Assembly: GCA_050299435.1 (NCBI GenBank)
Contig: JBNKVX010000072.1
Coordinates: 1 to 17,185, forward strand
DNA: 17,185 nucleotides
Direction: 5' to 3'
Source of the DNA: 1162T-S-0a-05 sp050299435
Lineage (GTDB): Bacteria; Pseudomonadota; Gammaproteobacteria; Pseudomonadales; Cellvibrionaceae
Shown one piece after another: positions 1 through 8,301 of this stretch. Both the position numbers and the translations under genes were made by a program. Each line of letters starts with the position of its first letter. Position 1 is the stretch's first letter. The notes under the pieces were generated by a model. It ran no database searches. It had not been told where the DNA came from and saw only the letters and a program-made list of their open reading frames with translations.

Positions 1-1026
1 CAACATAAAAGCAATTTGAACAGTGGTTTTATTTTTTCAAACTTTGTTGTGGGAAAGTCCAATCAGCTAGGTTTGGCAGCAGCGAGTCAGGTAGCTGAAA
101 ATCCCGGTGATTCATACAACCCACTATTTATATACGGTGGGGTGGGTTTAGGTAAAACACACTTGATGCATGCCATTGGTAATGCGTTGTTGCAGCGTAA
201 ACCTGAAGCAAGGGTGGTGTATCTCCATTCAGAACGCTTTGTTGCTGACATGGTAAAAGCCTTACAATTGAATGCAATCAACGATTTTAAGCGATATTAC
301 CGTTCAGTCGATGCACTTCTTATTGATGATATTCAGTTTTTTGCAAATAAAGAACGCTCCCAAGAGGAGTTCTTTCACACCTTTAATGCACTTTTGGAGG
401 GTGGTCAGCAAATCATCTTAACCTGCGATCGTTACCCAAAAGAAATAGTTGGTTTGGAAGAACGTTTAAAATCGCGTTTTGGCTGGGGTTTAACTGTTGC
501 GATAGAGCCACCAGAGTTGGAAACCCGTGTTGCAATCTTGAAGCGTAAGGCAGAGCAGGCCGCGATGAATCTACCCAACGATGCGGCATTTTTTATCGCA
601 CAAAGAATTCGTTCAAATGTGCGAGAGTTAGAAGGGGCGCTAAAGCGGGTGATAGCGAATGCTCACTTTACAGGCAGGGATATCAGCGTGGAGCTGGTTA
701 GAGAGGCGCTTAAAGATTTGCTGGCTTTGCAGGATAGGTTGGTAAGCGTTGACAACATTCAGCGTATTGTTGCGGAATACTATAAAATCAAGGTTTCCGA
801 TTTGCATTCCAAAAGACGAAGTCGTTCCGTTGCTCGGCCGCGGCAAGTGGCGATGTATCTTGCCAAAGATCTGACCCATCACAGCTTGCCGGAGATTGGT
901 GAAGTGTTTGGGGGGCGTGACCATACCACAGTGTTGCATGCCTGCCGGAAAATCAAGGAACTTCTGGAATCTGATGCCGATATTCGGGAAGATGTTAAGA
1001 ACTTGATGAGAACTCTCACAACCTAA
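1..1026 (+). CDS. dnaA: Chromosomal replication initiator protein DnaA, 5' truncated
   Basis: DnaA is the AAA+ ATPase that binds DnaA boxes and melts the replication origin. The frame is open from base 1, so the first base is inside the gene. The visible 341 residues cover AAA+ domain III and DNA-binding domain IV; domains I and II (roughly the first 110-150 residues of a full protein) lie outside the window. Visible motifs are Walker A GGVGLGKT (fragment residues 46-53), Walker B LLIDDIQFF, the arginine-finger segment RLKSRFGWG, and the domain IV signature ending in DHTTVLHA. The TTG at base 16 is an internal codon, not the start, because the conserved sequence continues upstream of it. Only 28 bp separate it from dnaN, which suggests co-transcription and leaves no room for oriC on this side. 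Identification is certain. Confidence 0.97.
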   Translation, partial: QHKSNLNSGFIFSNFVVGKSNQLGLAAASQVAENPGDSYNPLFIYGGVGLGKTHLMHAIGNALLQRKPEARVVYLHSERFVADMVKALQLNAINDFKRYYRSVDALLIDDIQFFANKERSQEEFFHTFNALLEGGQQIILTCDRYPKEIVGLEERLKSRFGWGLTVAIEPPELETRVAILKRKAEQAAMNLPNDAAFFIAQRIRSNVRELEGALKRVIANAHFTGRDISVELVREALKDLLALQDRLVSVDNIQRIVAEYYKIKVSDLHSKRRSRSVARPRQVAMYLAKDLTHHSLPEIGEVFGGRDHTTVLHACRKIKELLESDADIREDVKNLMRTLTT

Positions 1027-1054
1027 ATATTCAAATAAATCAGGACCACAACTA

Positions 1055-2158
1055 ATGAAATTCACTGTTTCTCGAGAAGCAATATTGAAGCCCTTGCAGC
1101 TCGTTGCGGGTGTAGTGGAGCGACGGCAGACACTGCCTGTGCTTTCAAATGTTTTGATCGTACTCGAAAATGGCCAATTATCTTTAACTGGCACCGATCT
1201 TGAAGTTGAAATCGTTGGGCATCTTACCCTCGTTGGCGCCTCTGAAAATGGTGAAACAACTGTCCCAGCAAAAAAGTTTTTAGATATTTGTCGAGCCCTG
1301 CCGGAAGACGCAGAGATTGAATTCAATTTGGGTGAACAGAAAGCTACTGTGAAAAGTGGCCGCAGCCGTTTTTCTCTTTCTACTTTAGATGCGAATGAAT
1401 TTCCTAGCGTGGAGCCAGGATCCAATGATCTCTCCATCACCTGCCAACAAAAAGAAATTAAACGCTTGATAGATCGCACCAGTTTTGCAATGGCGCAGCA
1501 AGATGTCCGTTACTATTTGAATGGCATGTTGTGGGAAGTGCGAACAGGTGAACTTCGCGCAGTCTCGACTGATGGTCATCGATTGGCAATGTGTACACGA
1601 AAAGTACCAGCTGATGTGAAAGAAGTGGTCCAGGCTATTTTGCCACGTAAGGGCGTAATCGAACTTTCCCGCTTGTTGACTGATAACGAAGATGAAGTGG
1701 AATTGGTTTTGGGCTCTAATCATCTCCGAGCAACAACGGCCGACTACACATTCACTTCCAAGCTGGTTGACGGCAAGTTTCCTGATTATGAGCGTGTTTT
1801 ACCGAAAGGTGGCGACAAAATTGTTGTTGGCAACCGCTCAGACCTTAAACAAGCATTTGCCAGAACAGCGATTTTATCCAACGAAAAATACCGTGGCGTG
1901 AGACTAATTTTAGATGAAGGGCAGCTCACTTTGGTGGCAAATAACCCTGAGCAAGAAGAAGCAGAAGACCAGGTTAATGTGGATTACAGTGGCAGCAATC
2001 TTGAGGTGGGTTTCAATGTGAGTTACCTCCAGGATGTTACCAACGTACTCGACACGGAATCCATCAAGATTACTTTGTCAGACTCAAACAGCTCTGCATT
2101 GATAGAAGAGCCGGAAAATTCCGATTCAGCTTATGTAGTGATGCCAATGAGGCTTTAA
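1055..2158 (+). CDS. dnaN: DNA polymerase III beta subunit (sliding clamp)
   Basis: This encodes the ring-shaped clamp that tethers DNA polymerase III and other clamp-binding proteins to DNA. The 367 residues match the family's usual length of about 366. The N-terminus MKFTVSREAILKPLQLVAGV and the C-terminus ending YVVMPMRL are typical of the family, and three clamp domains of about 120 residues each are expected. The ATG at 1055 follows an AGGA ribosome-binding site at 1042-1045. It lies 28 bp after dnaA and about 30 bp before recF, so it is probably read in the dnaA-dnaN-recF-gyrB operon. No internal damage is visible. Confidence 0.97.
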   Translation: MKFTVSREAILKPLQLVAGVVERRQTLPVLSNVLIVLENGQLSLTGTDLEVEIVGHLTLVGASENGETTVPAKKFLDICRALPEDAEIEFNLGEQKATVKSGRSRFSLSTLDANEFPSVEPGSNDLSITCQQKEIKRLIDRTSFAMAQQDVRYYLNGMLWEVRTGELRAVSTDGHRLAMCTRKVPADVKEVVQAILPRKGVIELSRLLTDNEDEVELVLGSNHLRATTADYTFTSKLVDGKFPDYERVLPKGGDKIVVGNRSDLKQAFARTAILSNEKYRGVRLILDEGQLTLVANNPEQEEAEDQVNVDYSGSNLEVGFNVSYLQDVTNVLDTESIKITLSDSNSSALIEEPENSDSAYVVMPMRL

Positions 2159-2188
2159 TACAAGATATAGTGGTTGCTCCTCAGTCTT

Positions 2189-3286
2189 ATGCCAAGAATT
2201 GGCGAACTTCGTATCAATGCATTCCGCAATTTGGACTCGGTCAACATTAGACCGAGTCCCGGCATCAATCTAATCTATGGCGACAACGGTTCGGGAAAAA
2301 CAAGTCTCTTGGAGGCTATAAGTGTATTGGCGCACGGCCGTTCATTTAGAACTCACAAATTTCGCAGACTTATAAATGACAAGCAAGGTGAGACAACGGT
2401 ATTTGCCTTATTAAATGACGGGGATGATGAGCTTCGAGTAGGCGTAAGCCGTAAGAGAAGCGGGGAGTTTAACATCCGCATCAATGGACAGAATGTTCAA
2501 AGCGCGTCAGAACTGGCAAAACAGGTCCCACTTTTGGTGATGGACGCCCACTCTTTCATGTTGCTCGAGGGATCTGCCCGGGTTCGCAGGCAGTTTTTTG
2601 ATTGGTTGGTGTTTCACGTGAAACATGAGTTTCGAGAACTATGGAAGTCCTACTCCACTTGCTTGAAACACCGCAATAGTTTGCTCCGACGTGATAAAAT
2701 AAGCGCCCTTGAATTGCAGCCGTGGGATCGCGAGTTTGTCGATTTGAGTGCTGCCATTGAGGTACAGAGACAGGAAGTGTTGGCACCTTTTCTGGAAGCT
2801 TTTAAAAATACTGTAAAGGAGTTTGGCTTCCAGCATGACGATTTGTTCATTGCTTATGAAAATGGCTGGAAAGGCGAAACGGGCTCGATAGAGCTGCTAA
2901 GGGCAAGCTTTGAAAAAGATAGAAAACAAGGCTTTAGCTCACTTGGCCCACACAAAGCTGACTTAAAAATAATGATTGGGTCCGTACCGGCGGTCGAAAC
3001 CTTATCCCGCGGGCAGCAAAAGCTGCTGATTTCTACGCTTTACTTGGCTGAAGCCCAAGTGAAGAAGTTGGAAAATGGGTCAGAAGTTGTTTTTCTGCTG
3101 GACGACATGCCAGCGGAGCTGGACTCTCAACATCTTGTCCAGCTAGCCGGATGGCTAAATAAGCTGGACACACAGCTTTTTATTACAGGTGTAAATGCGG
3201 GTTCTCTAAAAGAGCTATGGCCCAATATTCAAGAATTAGATCACGCCGTGTTTCACGTGAAACATGGGGAAATTCATCAGTGCTAG
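2189..3286 (+). CDS. recF: DNA replication and repair protein RecF
   Basis: RecF is an SMC/ABC-like ATPase that acts with RecO and RecR to load RecA at single-strand gaps. With the ATG at 2189 the protein has 365 residues. Visible motifs are Walker A GDNGSGKTS (residues 31-39), the ABC signature LSRGQQKLL, and Walker B VVFLLDDMPAELD. The ATG places about 11 residues before the conserved FRN, as in E. coli RecF. An in-frame TTG at 2174 would add five residues (LLSLM) and cannot be ruled out, since neither start has a strong Shine-Dalgarno sequence. Oddly, the gene contains two perfect parS palindromes (2610-2625 and 3249-3264), both read as the peptide VFHVKH. gyrB follows after 32 bp. Confidence 0.95.
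   Translation: MPRIGELRINAFRNLDSVNIRPSPGINLIYGDNGSGKTSLLEAISVLAHGRSFRTHKFRRLINDKQGETTVFALLNDGDDELRVGVSRKRSGEFNIRINGQNVQSASELAKQVPLLVMDAHSFMLLEGSARVRRQFFDWLVFHVKHEFRELWKSYSTCLKHRNSLLRRDKISALELQPWDREFVDLSAAIEVQRQEVLAPFLEAFKNTVKEFGFQHDDLFIAYENGWKGETGSIELLRASFEKDRKQGFSSLGPHKADLKIMIGSVPAVETLSRGQQKLLISTLYLAEAQVKKLENGSEVVFLLDDMPAELDSQHLVQLAGWLNKLDTQLFITGVNAGSLKELWPNIQELDHAVFHVKHGEIHQC
2610..2625. promoter_or_regulatory. parS site 1 (ParB-binding centromere), inside recF
   Basis: The sequence here is TGTTTCACGTGAAACA, a perfect 16-bp palindrome matching the bacterial parS consensus TGTTnCACGTGAAACA. parS is the site where chromosomal ParB loads and spreads to build the segregation complex near the origin. 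The identical palindrome recurs 639 bp downstream, which makes chance very unlikely. Location close to dnaA fits known parS placement. ParA and ParB are not in the window. Confidence 0.9.
3249..3264. promoter_or_regulatory. parS site 2 (ParB-binding centromere), inside the 3' end of recF
   Basis: This is a second perfect copy of TGTTTCACGTGAAACA, lying about 22 bp before the recF stop. The identity with site 1 extends to 19 bp (3248-3266 against 2609-2627). It sits in the same reading frame as site 1 and encodes the same peptide, VFHVKH. Two exact parS copies within 0.7 kb next to dnaA strongly indicate an origin-proximal ParB loading zone. Confidence 0.9.
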
Positions 3287-3318
3287 GCATGAATGAGTAA
3301 TTTAAGAGAAATATCAAC

Positions 3319-5760
3319 ATGAGTGACGACGAGAACAATAACGGAAACAACGGCAATTATGATTCTTCCAGTATCAAGGTACTCAAAGGGCTTGATGCTG
3401 TCAGAAAGCGCCCAGGTATGTACATTGGAGATACGGATGACGGCACCGGCTTACATCACATGGTTTTCGAAGTGGTTGATAACTCTATTGATGAAGCTTT
3501 GGCCGGTCACTGTAGTGAAATCAAGATAGTTATTCATGCAGATGAATCAATTACCGTAACGGACAATGGACGGGGTATTCCCACGGAAATGCATGAAGAA
3601 GGGGTAAGCGCCGCAGAAGTCATTATGACTGTGTTGCATGCGGGTGGAAAATTCGATGACAACACCTACAAAGTATCTGGCGGACTGCATGGCGTTGGGG
3701 TTTCTGTTGTTAACGCTCTTTCAGAAACCCTAAAACTTACGATTCGTCGACAAGGCAAGGTTCACGAACAGGTTTATCACCATGGTGTGCCAGCAGCACC
3801 CTTAGCCGTCATAGGTGAGACCGAGACCAGCGGGACAGAAATTCATTTCAAGCCCTCAGCAAACACATTTACAAACATTGAATTTCACTTTGAACTCTTG
3901 GCTAAACGTTTACGTGAGCTGAGTTTTCTTAATTCGGGCGTTCGCATTGTTCTTGAAGACGAGCGTAGCGGAAAACAGGAAGTCTATGAATATGAAGGCG
4001 GCCTTAAAGCCTTTGTTGAGTACCTCAACCAGAACAAAACCACGGTTAATAGCGTATTGCACTTTAGTAACCAACGCGAAGACGGCGTAAATGTTGAAGT
4101 GGCTCTGCAATGGAATGATGGCTTTCAGGAAAATATATTTTGTTATACCAACAATATTCCTCAGCGTGATGGTGGTACGCATCTAGCGGGCTTCCGCGGC
4201 GCCTTAACAAGAGGCTTGAACAATTACATTGAAAAAGAAGGCATTGGTAAGAAGGAAAAAGTTAACACCACTGGAGATGATGCGCGTGAAGGCTTAACAG
4301 CAATTATCTCTGTAAAGGTACCAGATCCTAAATTCTCTTCACAAACCAAGGACAAATTGGTTTCCTCGGAAGTGAAAGCGGCCGTTGAACAAGAGATGGG
4401 TCAGGCATTCAGTGATTATCTGTTAGAAAATCCAGCCGAAGCAAAATCGGTTGTTGGAAAAATGATTGAGGCCGCCAAAGCCCGTGAGGCCGCCAGAAAA
4501 GCGCGTGAAATGACACGTCGAAAAGGCGCCTTAGACATTGCAGGTCTGCCTGGCAAGCTTGCAGATTGTCAGGAAAAAGACCCAGCACTTTCTGAAATCT
4601 ACCTGGTGGAGGGAGATTCCGCCGGGGGCTCAGCCAAACAAGGTCGAGATCGCCGCACTCAGGCCATTCTGCCGCTGAAAGGTAAGATTCTAAATGTAGA
4701 AAAAGCCCGTTTTGATAAAATGTTAAGCTCAGCCGAAGTGGGAACGTTGATTACTGCTTTAGGTTGTGGAATTGGTACCCAGGAGTTCGATCCCAATAAA
4801 CTCCGCTACCACAGTATCATTATCATGACTGATGCTGATGTGGATGGTTCGCACATTCGCACCTTGTTATTGACCTTTTTCTTCCGTCAAATGCGAGAGC
4901 TTGTAGAACGGGGCCATGTTTTCATAGCTCAACCACCTTTATACAAAATATCTAAAGGCAAACAAGAACAGTATTTAAAAGATGATGATGCTCTCACACG
5001 CTTTCTTACCAATGCAGCGGTAGAAACGTCGTCTTTGCATACCAATGCAGATGCGCCGGCGTTAGCAGGAGAACAACTGGAGTCGCTTGTTAATCAATAC
5101 CGTAAAGTGATGAGCATTATTGATCGCTTAGCGCGACTCTATCCTCACGCAGTACTTGAACAATTACTGTATTTACCACAATTAAAAATTGAACAATTGA
5201 ACACGGAATCAGAAGTGCAGGCGTGGGCTGACAAGCTCACCCAAAAATTAAATGTGCACAATGCATCTTCGAAAACACATCAATTTTCTGTGAACGTCTT
5301 TGAAAATAGGGAAAGACATAATTTCTTACCAAAGCTTTCGATTACCGCACATGGCGTTTCAAACACCATTGTTTTGGGTTCAGATTTGTTTGAATCCCAA
5401 GACTACCGTGCGATTTGTGATTTGGGTGAAAGGCTGGATGGGCTCATTGAAGACGGCGCATATGTTGCCAAGGGTGAGCGTAAACAACCTGTTTTCTCTT
5501 TTAAAGAAGCTTTGGATTGGATCATGACTGAGAGTAAAAAGGGTTATGCAATTCAACGCTATAAAGGCTTGGGAGAAATGAATCCGGATCAACTTTGGGA
5601 AACGACAATGGATCCAGAAACTCGACGCATGTTACAGGTGACAATCGAAGATGCCATCGCGGCGGACCAGATTTTTACCTGTCTCATGGGCGACCAAGTT
5701 GAACCGCGCAGAGAATTTATCGAAACCAATGCATTACGAGTTGCTAATTTGGATGTGTGA
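3319..5760 (+). CDS. gyrB: DNA gyrase subunit B
   Basis: GyrB is the ATPase subunit of type II topoisomerase DNA gyrase, which introduces negative supercoils with GyrA. The 813 residues are close to E. coli GyrB (804) and include the large insert typical of Gram-negative GyrB. The GHKL ATPase part shows EVVDNSIDEA, TVTDNGRGIP, GGLHGVGVSVVNALS and the QTKDKL loop. The TOPRIM part shows EGDSAGG (431-437) and the metal-binding DADVD (505-509). The C-terminus ends with the usual EPRREFIE block. The ATG at 3319 follows AAGAGA at 3304-3309. It is the last gene of the dnaA operon and is closed by the terminator at 5787-5816. Confidence 0.97.
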   Translation: MSDDENNNGNNGNYDSSSIKVLKGLDAVRKRPGMYIGDTDDGTGLHHMVFEVVDNSIDEALAGHCSEIKIVIHADESITVTDNGRGIPTEMHEEGVSAAEVIMTVLHAGGKFDDNTYKVSGGLHGVGVSVVNALSETLKLTIRRQGKVHEQVYHHGVPAAPLAVIGETETSGTEIHFKPSANTFTNIEFHFELLAKRLRELSFLNSGVRIVLEDERSGKQEVYEYEGGLKAFVEYLNQNKTTVNSVLHFSNQREDGVNVEVALQWNDGFQENIFCYTNNIPQRDGGTHLAGFRGALTRGLNNYIEKEGIGKKEKVNTTGDDAREGLTAIISVKVPDPKFSSQTKDKLVSSEVKAAVEQEMGQAFSDYLLENPAEAKSVVGKMIEAAKAREAARKAREMTRRKGALDIAGLPGKLADCQEKDPALSEIYLVEGDSAGGSAKQGRDRRTQAILPLKGKILNVEKARFDKMLSSAEVGTLITALGCGIGTQEFDPNKLRYHSIIIMTDADVDGSHIRTLLLTFFFRQMRELVERGHVFIAQPPLYKISKGKQEQYLKDDDALTRFLTNAAVETSSLHTNADAPALAGEQLESLVNQYRKVMSIIDRLARLYPHAVLEQLLYLPQLKIEQLNTESEVQAWADKLTQKLNVHNASSKTHQFSVNVFENRERHNFLPKLSITAHGVSNTIVLGSDLFESQDYRAICDLGERLDGLIEDGAYVAKGERKQPVFSFKEALDWIMTESKKGYAIQRYKGLGEMNPDQLWETTMDPETRRMLQVTIEDAIAADQIFTCLMGDQVEPRREFIETNALRVANLDV

Positions 5761-5786
5761 AAAAATAAATTTGAAAATTTAATGTT

Positions 5787-5816
5787 AAAGGGCGATGCAC
5801 GATGCATTGCCTTTTT
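5787..5816 (+). terminator. Intrinsic terminator after gyrB
   Basis: The left arm GCGATGCA (5792-5799) pairs with TGCATTGC (5803-5810) through one G-U wobble and a 3-nt loop. The stem extends outward, with AAAGG pairing to CTTTT, and ends in a T run at 5812-5816. It starts 26 bp after the gyrB stop and should separate the replication operon from the accessory genes. Confidence 0.85.
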
Positions 5817-5938
5817 CAGAGCCGCCAATTAATTATTTGCAATCGCATTTAATAGATTTAATCCTTTTATAAAATTTTTTACGTCCTTTCCTTTTAAAGT
5901 TGATATCGCTTTTTTCTTTTGATGCTTTGAGCAATCTT

Positions 5939-8227
5939 ATGGAATTTAAACACTGCAAGCATACTTACATTGATCCAGTTTGCGGAATGAAAGTATCACC
6001 GGAAACAGACCGAAAATTTTCGTTTAATAACAAAACTTATTATTTTTGTAGTGAACGCTGTTTAATACGCTTCAAAAGTACGCCAAAAGAATTTCTCGAA
6101 AAGAATGGAACAGTACCAAACGATCAGCACACATTTTACCTTTGCCCCATGCACCCTGAAGTACGTCAAAAGGGACCAGGCACTTGTCCAAAATGTGGTA
6201 TGGCACTCGAACCTGAGGTGCCCTCAGACAAAGAAGAAACCAATTCAGAACTCAAGGATTTTAGTTTCCGTTTTTGGCTAAGTTTGCCCTTTACCTGTGG
6301 TGTATTTTTTCTTGCGATGTTCGGGCACAAAGCGAATTTGATTTCCCCAGCCATCAGCAATTGGGTTGAACTTGCTTTAAGTTTCCCGGTTGTTGTCTGG
6401 GCGGGCGCGCCTTTTTTTATTCGTGGAATTCAATCTTTAAAAAATCGCAGCCCCAACATGTGGACTTTGATTAGTCTTGGTACAGCGGCAGCATTTGCTT
6501 ACAGTTTTTGTGTGACCCTTGTGCCCGATCTTTTTCCAGAATCATTCCTCATTCAGGGGCGCATCGGCGTATATTTTGAAGCAGCAGCTGTGATAATCAG
6601 CCTAACTTTACTCGGGCAAATAATGGAAGCTCGTGCACGAGCAAAAACTTCCTCAGCAATCAAATCGCTACTTGAACTCGCACCAAAAACTGCGCGATTA
6701 ATAAAGACTGATGGACAGGAAGTCGATATAGAACTGAAAGATATTCAACTTGGGGACCAGCTGCGCGTTTACCCCGGTGAAAAAATTCCTGTGGACGGTG
6801 TGGTGTGTTCGGGCTCTAGTGCCGTTGATGAAGCTATGCTGACTGGTGAGCCCTTACCCGTAAATAAAACTCCCGAAGACAAGGTTATAGCAGCAACAAT
6901 AAATTTGAGTGGAAGTCTAATTGTTCGCGCAGAGCAGGTGGGTGAGGATACCACTCTAGCGCAAATTATACATTTGGTTAGCAAAGCCCAACACTCACGC
7001 GCACCCATGCAAAGCTTGGCCGACCGAGTTGCTGCTTATTTTGTTGTGACAGTCGTTCTCATAGCCTGTGCTACTTTTTTTGTCTGGGGCGTATTTGGCC
7101 CTCAACCAAGTTGGGTTTACGGTTTAATCAATTCGGTCGCGGTTTTAATCATTGCTTGCCCCTGTGCACTTGGTCTCGCGACGCCGATGTCAATAGTGGT
7201 GGCAAGTGGGAAGGCCGCGAAACTAGGGATATTATTTCGTGACGCCGCGGCAATTGAATCTTTAAAAACGATTGATGCTTTGATTGTTGATAAGACTGGT
7301 ACCTTGACTGAGGGTCGTCCAGTTTTCTCCAAAATTATTGTGGGCAAATCCTGGGATGAAAATACCGTGTTACAAATGGCCGCAAGCCTTGAACAAAACA
7401 GTGAACATCCGCTTGCGAAAGCGATTCTCAAAGAAGCGCGACAACGCGAACTTGAAGCTTTGCCGATTGAAAACTTTGAATCGATATCTGGCATAGGTGT
7501 AAGTGGCACACTTAACAAAAAGAAGCTTTTGTTGGGAAATAAAAGCTTTGTTGAGCAGCAAAATATCTCTACCCAACACTTTGAAGAACAAGCTAATACT
7601 TTTAGCGCTCAGGGCGCGAGTGTTGTTTATCTGGTTTTGGAAGCCAGTGTAGCAGGCATCATTGTTTTTGCTGATCGTATTAAAGATAGTAGTTTTGCTG
7701 CTTTAGCTAATTTACGCGATCGAAATATTAAAATTATTATGGCGACGGGGGATGGATACCTGACCGCAAAGTATGTCGCAAAGGAACTGGGTATAGAGGA
7801 CGTTCACACAGAAGTAACACCAAAGCAAAAAATGCAATTGGTTGAAGCGCTTCAGAAAGACGGTTATCGAGTGGCCATGGCCGGTGATGGAATTAACGAT
7901 GCGCCAGCTTTGGAGCAGGCTTTAGTGGGTATCGCAATGGGGACAGGGACGGATGTTGCAATGGACAGTGCTCAGGTGACCCTGGTGAAAGGCGACTTAA
8001 GGGGTATTGCCCAAGCGGTGGCAATTTCAGAATTGACGGTGAACAATATGCGTCAGAACCTGGGGTTTGCATTTTTATACAATAGCATCGGCGTGCCAGT
8101 TGCTGCCGGCATTGCCTATCCGTTTACAGGCCTGCTACTTTCGCCCATGATTGCTGCTTTAGCCATGAGTTTGAGCTCTGTTTCGGTGATATCAAACGCC
8201 TTGCGCCTGAAATTCTCCAAAAACTAA
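5939..8227 (+). CDS. Copper-type P1B heavy-metal-translocating ATPase with YHS and HMBD domains
   Basis: This is an inner-membrane ATP-driven exporter, most likely for Cu(I) or Ag(I). From the ATG at 5939 it has 762 residues. The N-terminus carries a YHS module (DPVCGM near 12-17, then C37/C41), followed by a metal-binding module with CPMHP (69-73) and CPKCGM (83-88). There is no classical HMA (GMxCxxC) domain. P-type motifs are TGE (302-304), membrane CPC (407-409), phosphorylated Asp in DKTGT (451-455), SEHPL (488-492) and GDGINDAP (649-656). The YN (714-715) and MSLSS (743-747) signatures in the last membrane segments support Cu(I)-class selectivity. TTG codons at 5900 and 5927 are alternative starts; no candidate has a good ribosome-binding site. 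The upstream 120 bp are AT-rich, and I could not find a CueR-type operator. No copper regulator or chaperone is adjacent. Confidence 0.93.
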   Translation: MEFKHCKHTYIDPVCGMKVSPETDRKFSFNNKTYYFCSERCLIRFKSTPKEFLEKNGTVPNDQHTFYLCPMHPEVRQKGPGTCPKCGMALEPEVPSDKEETNSELKDFSFRFWLSLPFTCGVFFLAMFGHKANLISPAISNWVELALSFPVVVWAGAPFFIRGIQSLKNRSPNMWTLISLGTAAAFAYSFCVTLVPDLFPESFLIQGRIGVYFEAAAVIISLTLLGQIMEARARAKTSSAIKSLLELAPKTARLIKTDGQEVDIELKDIQLGDQLRVYPGEKIPVDGVVCSGSSAVDEAMLTGEPLPVNKTPEDKVIAATINLSGSLIVRAEQVGEDTTLAQIIHLVSKAQHSRAPMQSLADRVAAYFVVTVVLIACATFFVWGVFGPQPSWVYGLINSVAVLIIACPCALGLATPMSIVVASGKAAKLGILFRDAAAIESLKTIDALIVDKTGTLTEGRPVFSKIIVGKSWDENTVLQMAASLEQNSEHPLAKAILKEARQRELEALPIENFESISGIGVSGTLNKKKLLLGNKSFVEQQNISTQHFEEQANTFSAQGASVVYLVLEASVAGIIVFADRIKDSSFAALANLRDRNIKIIMATGDGYLTAKYVAKELGIEDVHTEVTPKQKMQLVEALQKDGYRVAMAGDGINDAPALEQALVGIAMGTGTDVAMDSAQVTLVKGDLRGIAQAVAISELTVNNMRQNLGFAFLYNSIGVPVAAGIAYPFTGLLLSPMIAALAMSLSSVSVISNALRLKFSKN

Positions 8228-8301
8228 TTGCCTAACACATTTTCAAAGAATTCCGGATCAATGTATCATCGCCAGCCAGAAAAAGAGTACTGAGAAAAGC
8301 T

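Noticed and set aside
1027..1054. Possible oriC in the dnaA-dnaN gap
   Set aside because: The gap is only 28 bp and has no DnaA boxes; the origin is more likely upstream of dnaA, outside the window.
1066..1081. parS-like quasi-palindrome TGTTTCTCGAGAAGCA at the start of dnaN
   Set aside because: It differs from parS at three of 16 positions, two of them in the central CACGTG core, so ParB binding is unlikely.
640..1479. 279-codon open frame on the - strand across the dnaA/dnaN junction
   Set aside because: It is the antisense shadow of two certain genes, and its translation shows no recognisable domain.
5817..5938. Search for a CueR/CopY-type operator or strong promoter before the copper ATPase
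   Set aside because: Only AT-rich sequence with a lone TTGCAA (5837-5842) and a TATAAA (5868-5873) at incompatible spacing; no dyad like a MerR-family operator could be supported.
7117..7518. 133-codon open frame on the - strand inside the copper ATPase gene
   Set aside because: It is fully antisense to conserved P-type ATPase motifs and has no ribosome-binding site or family features.
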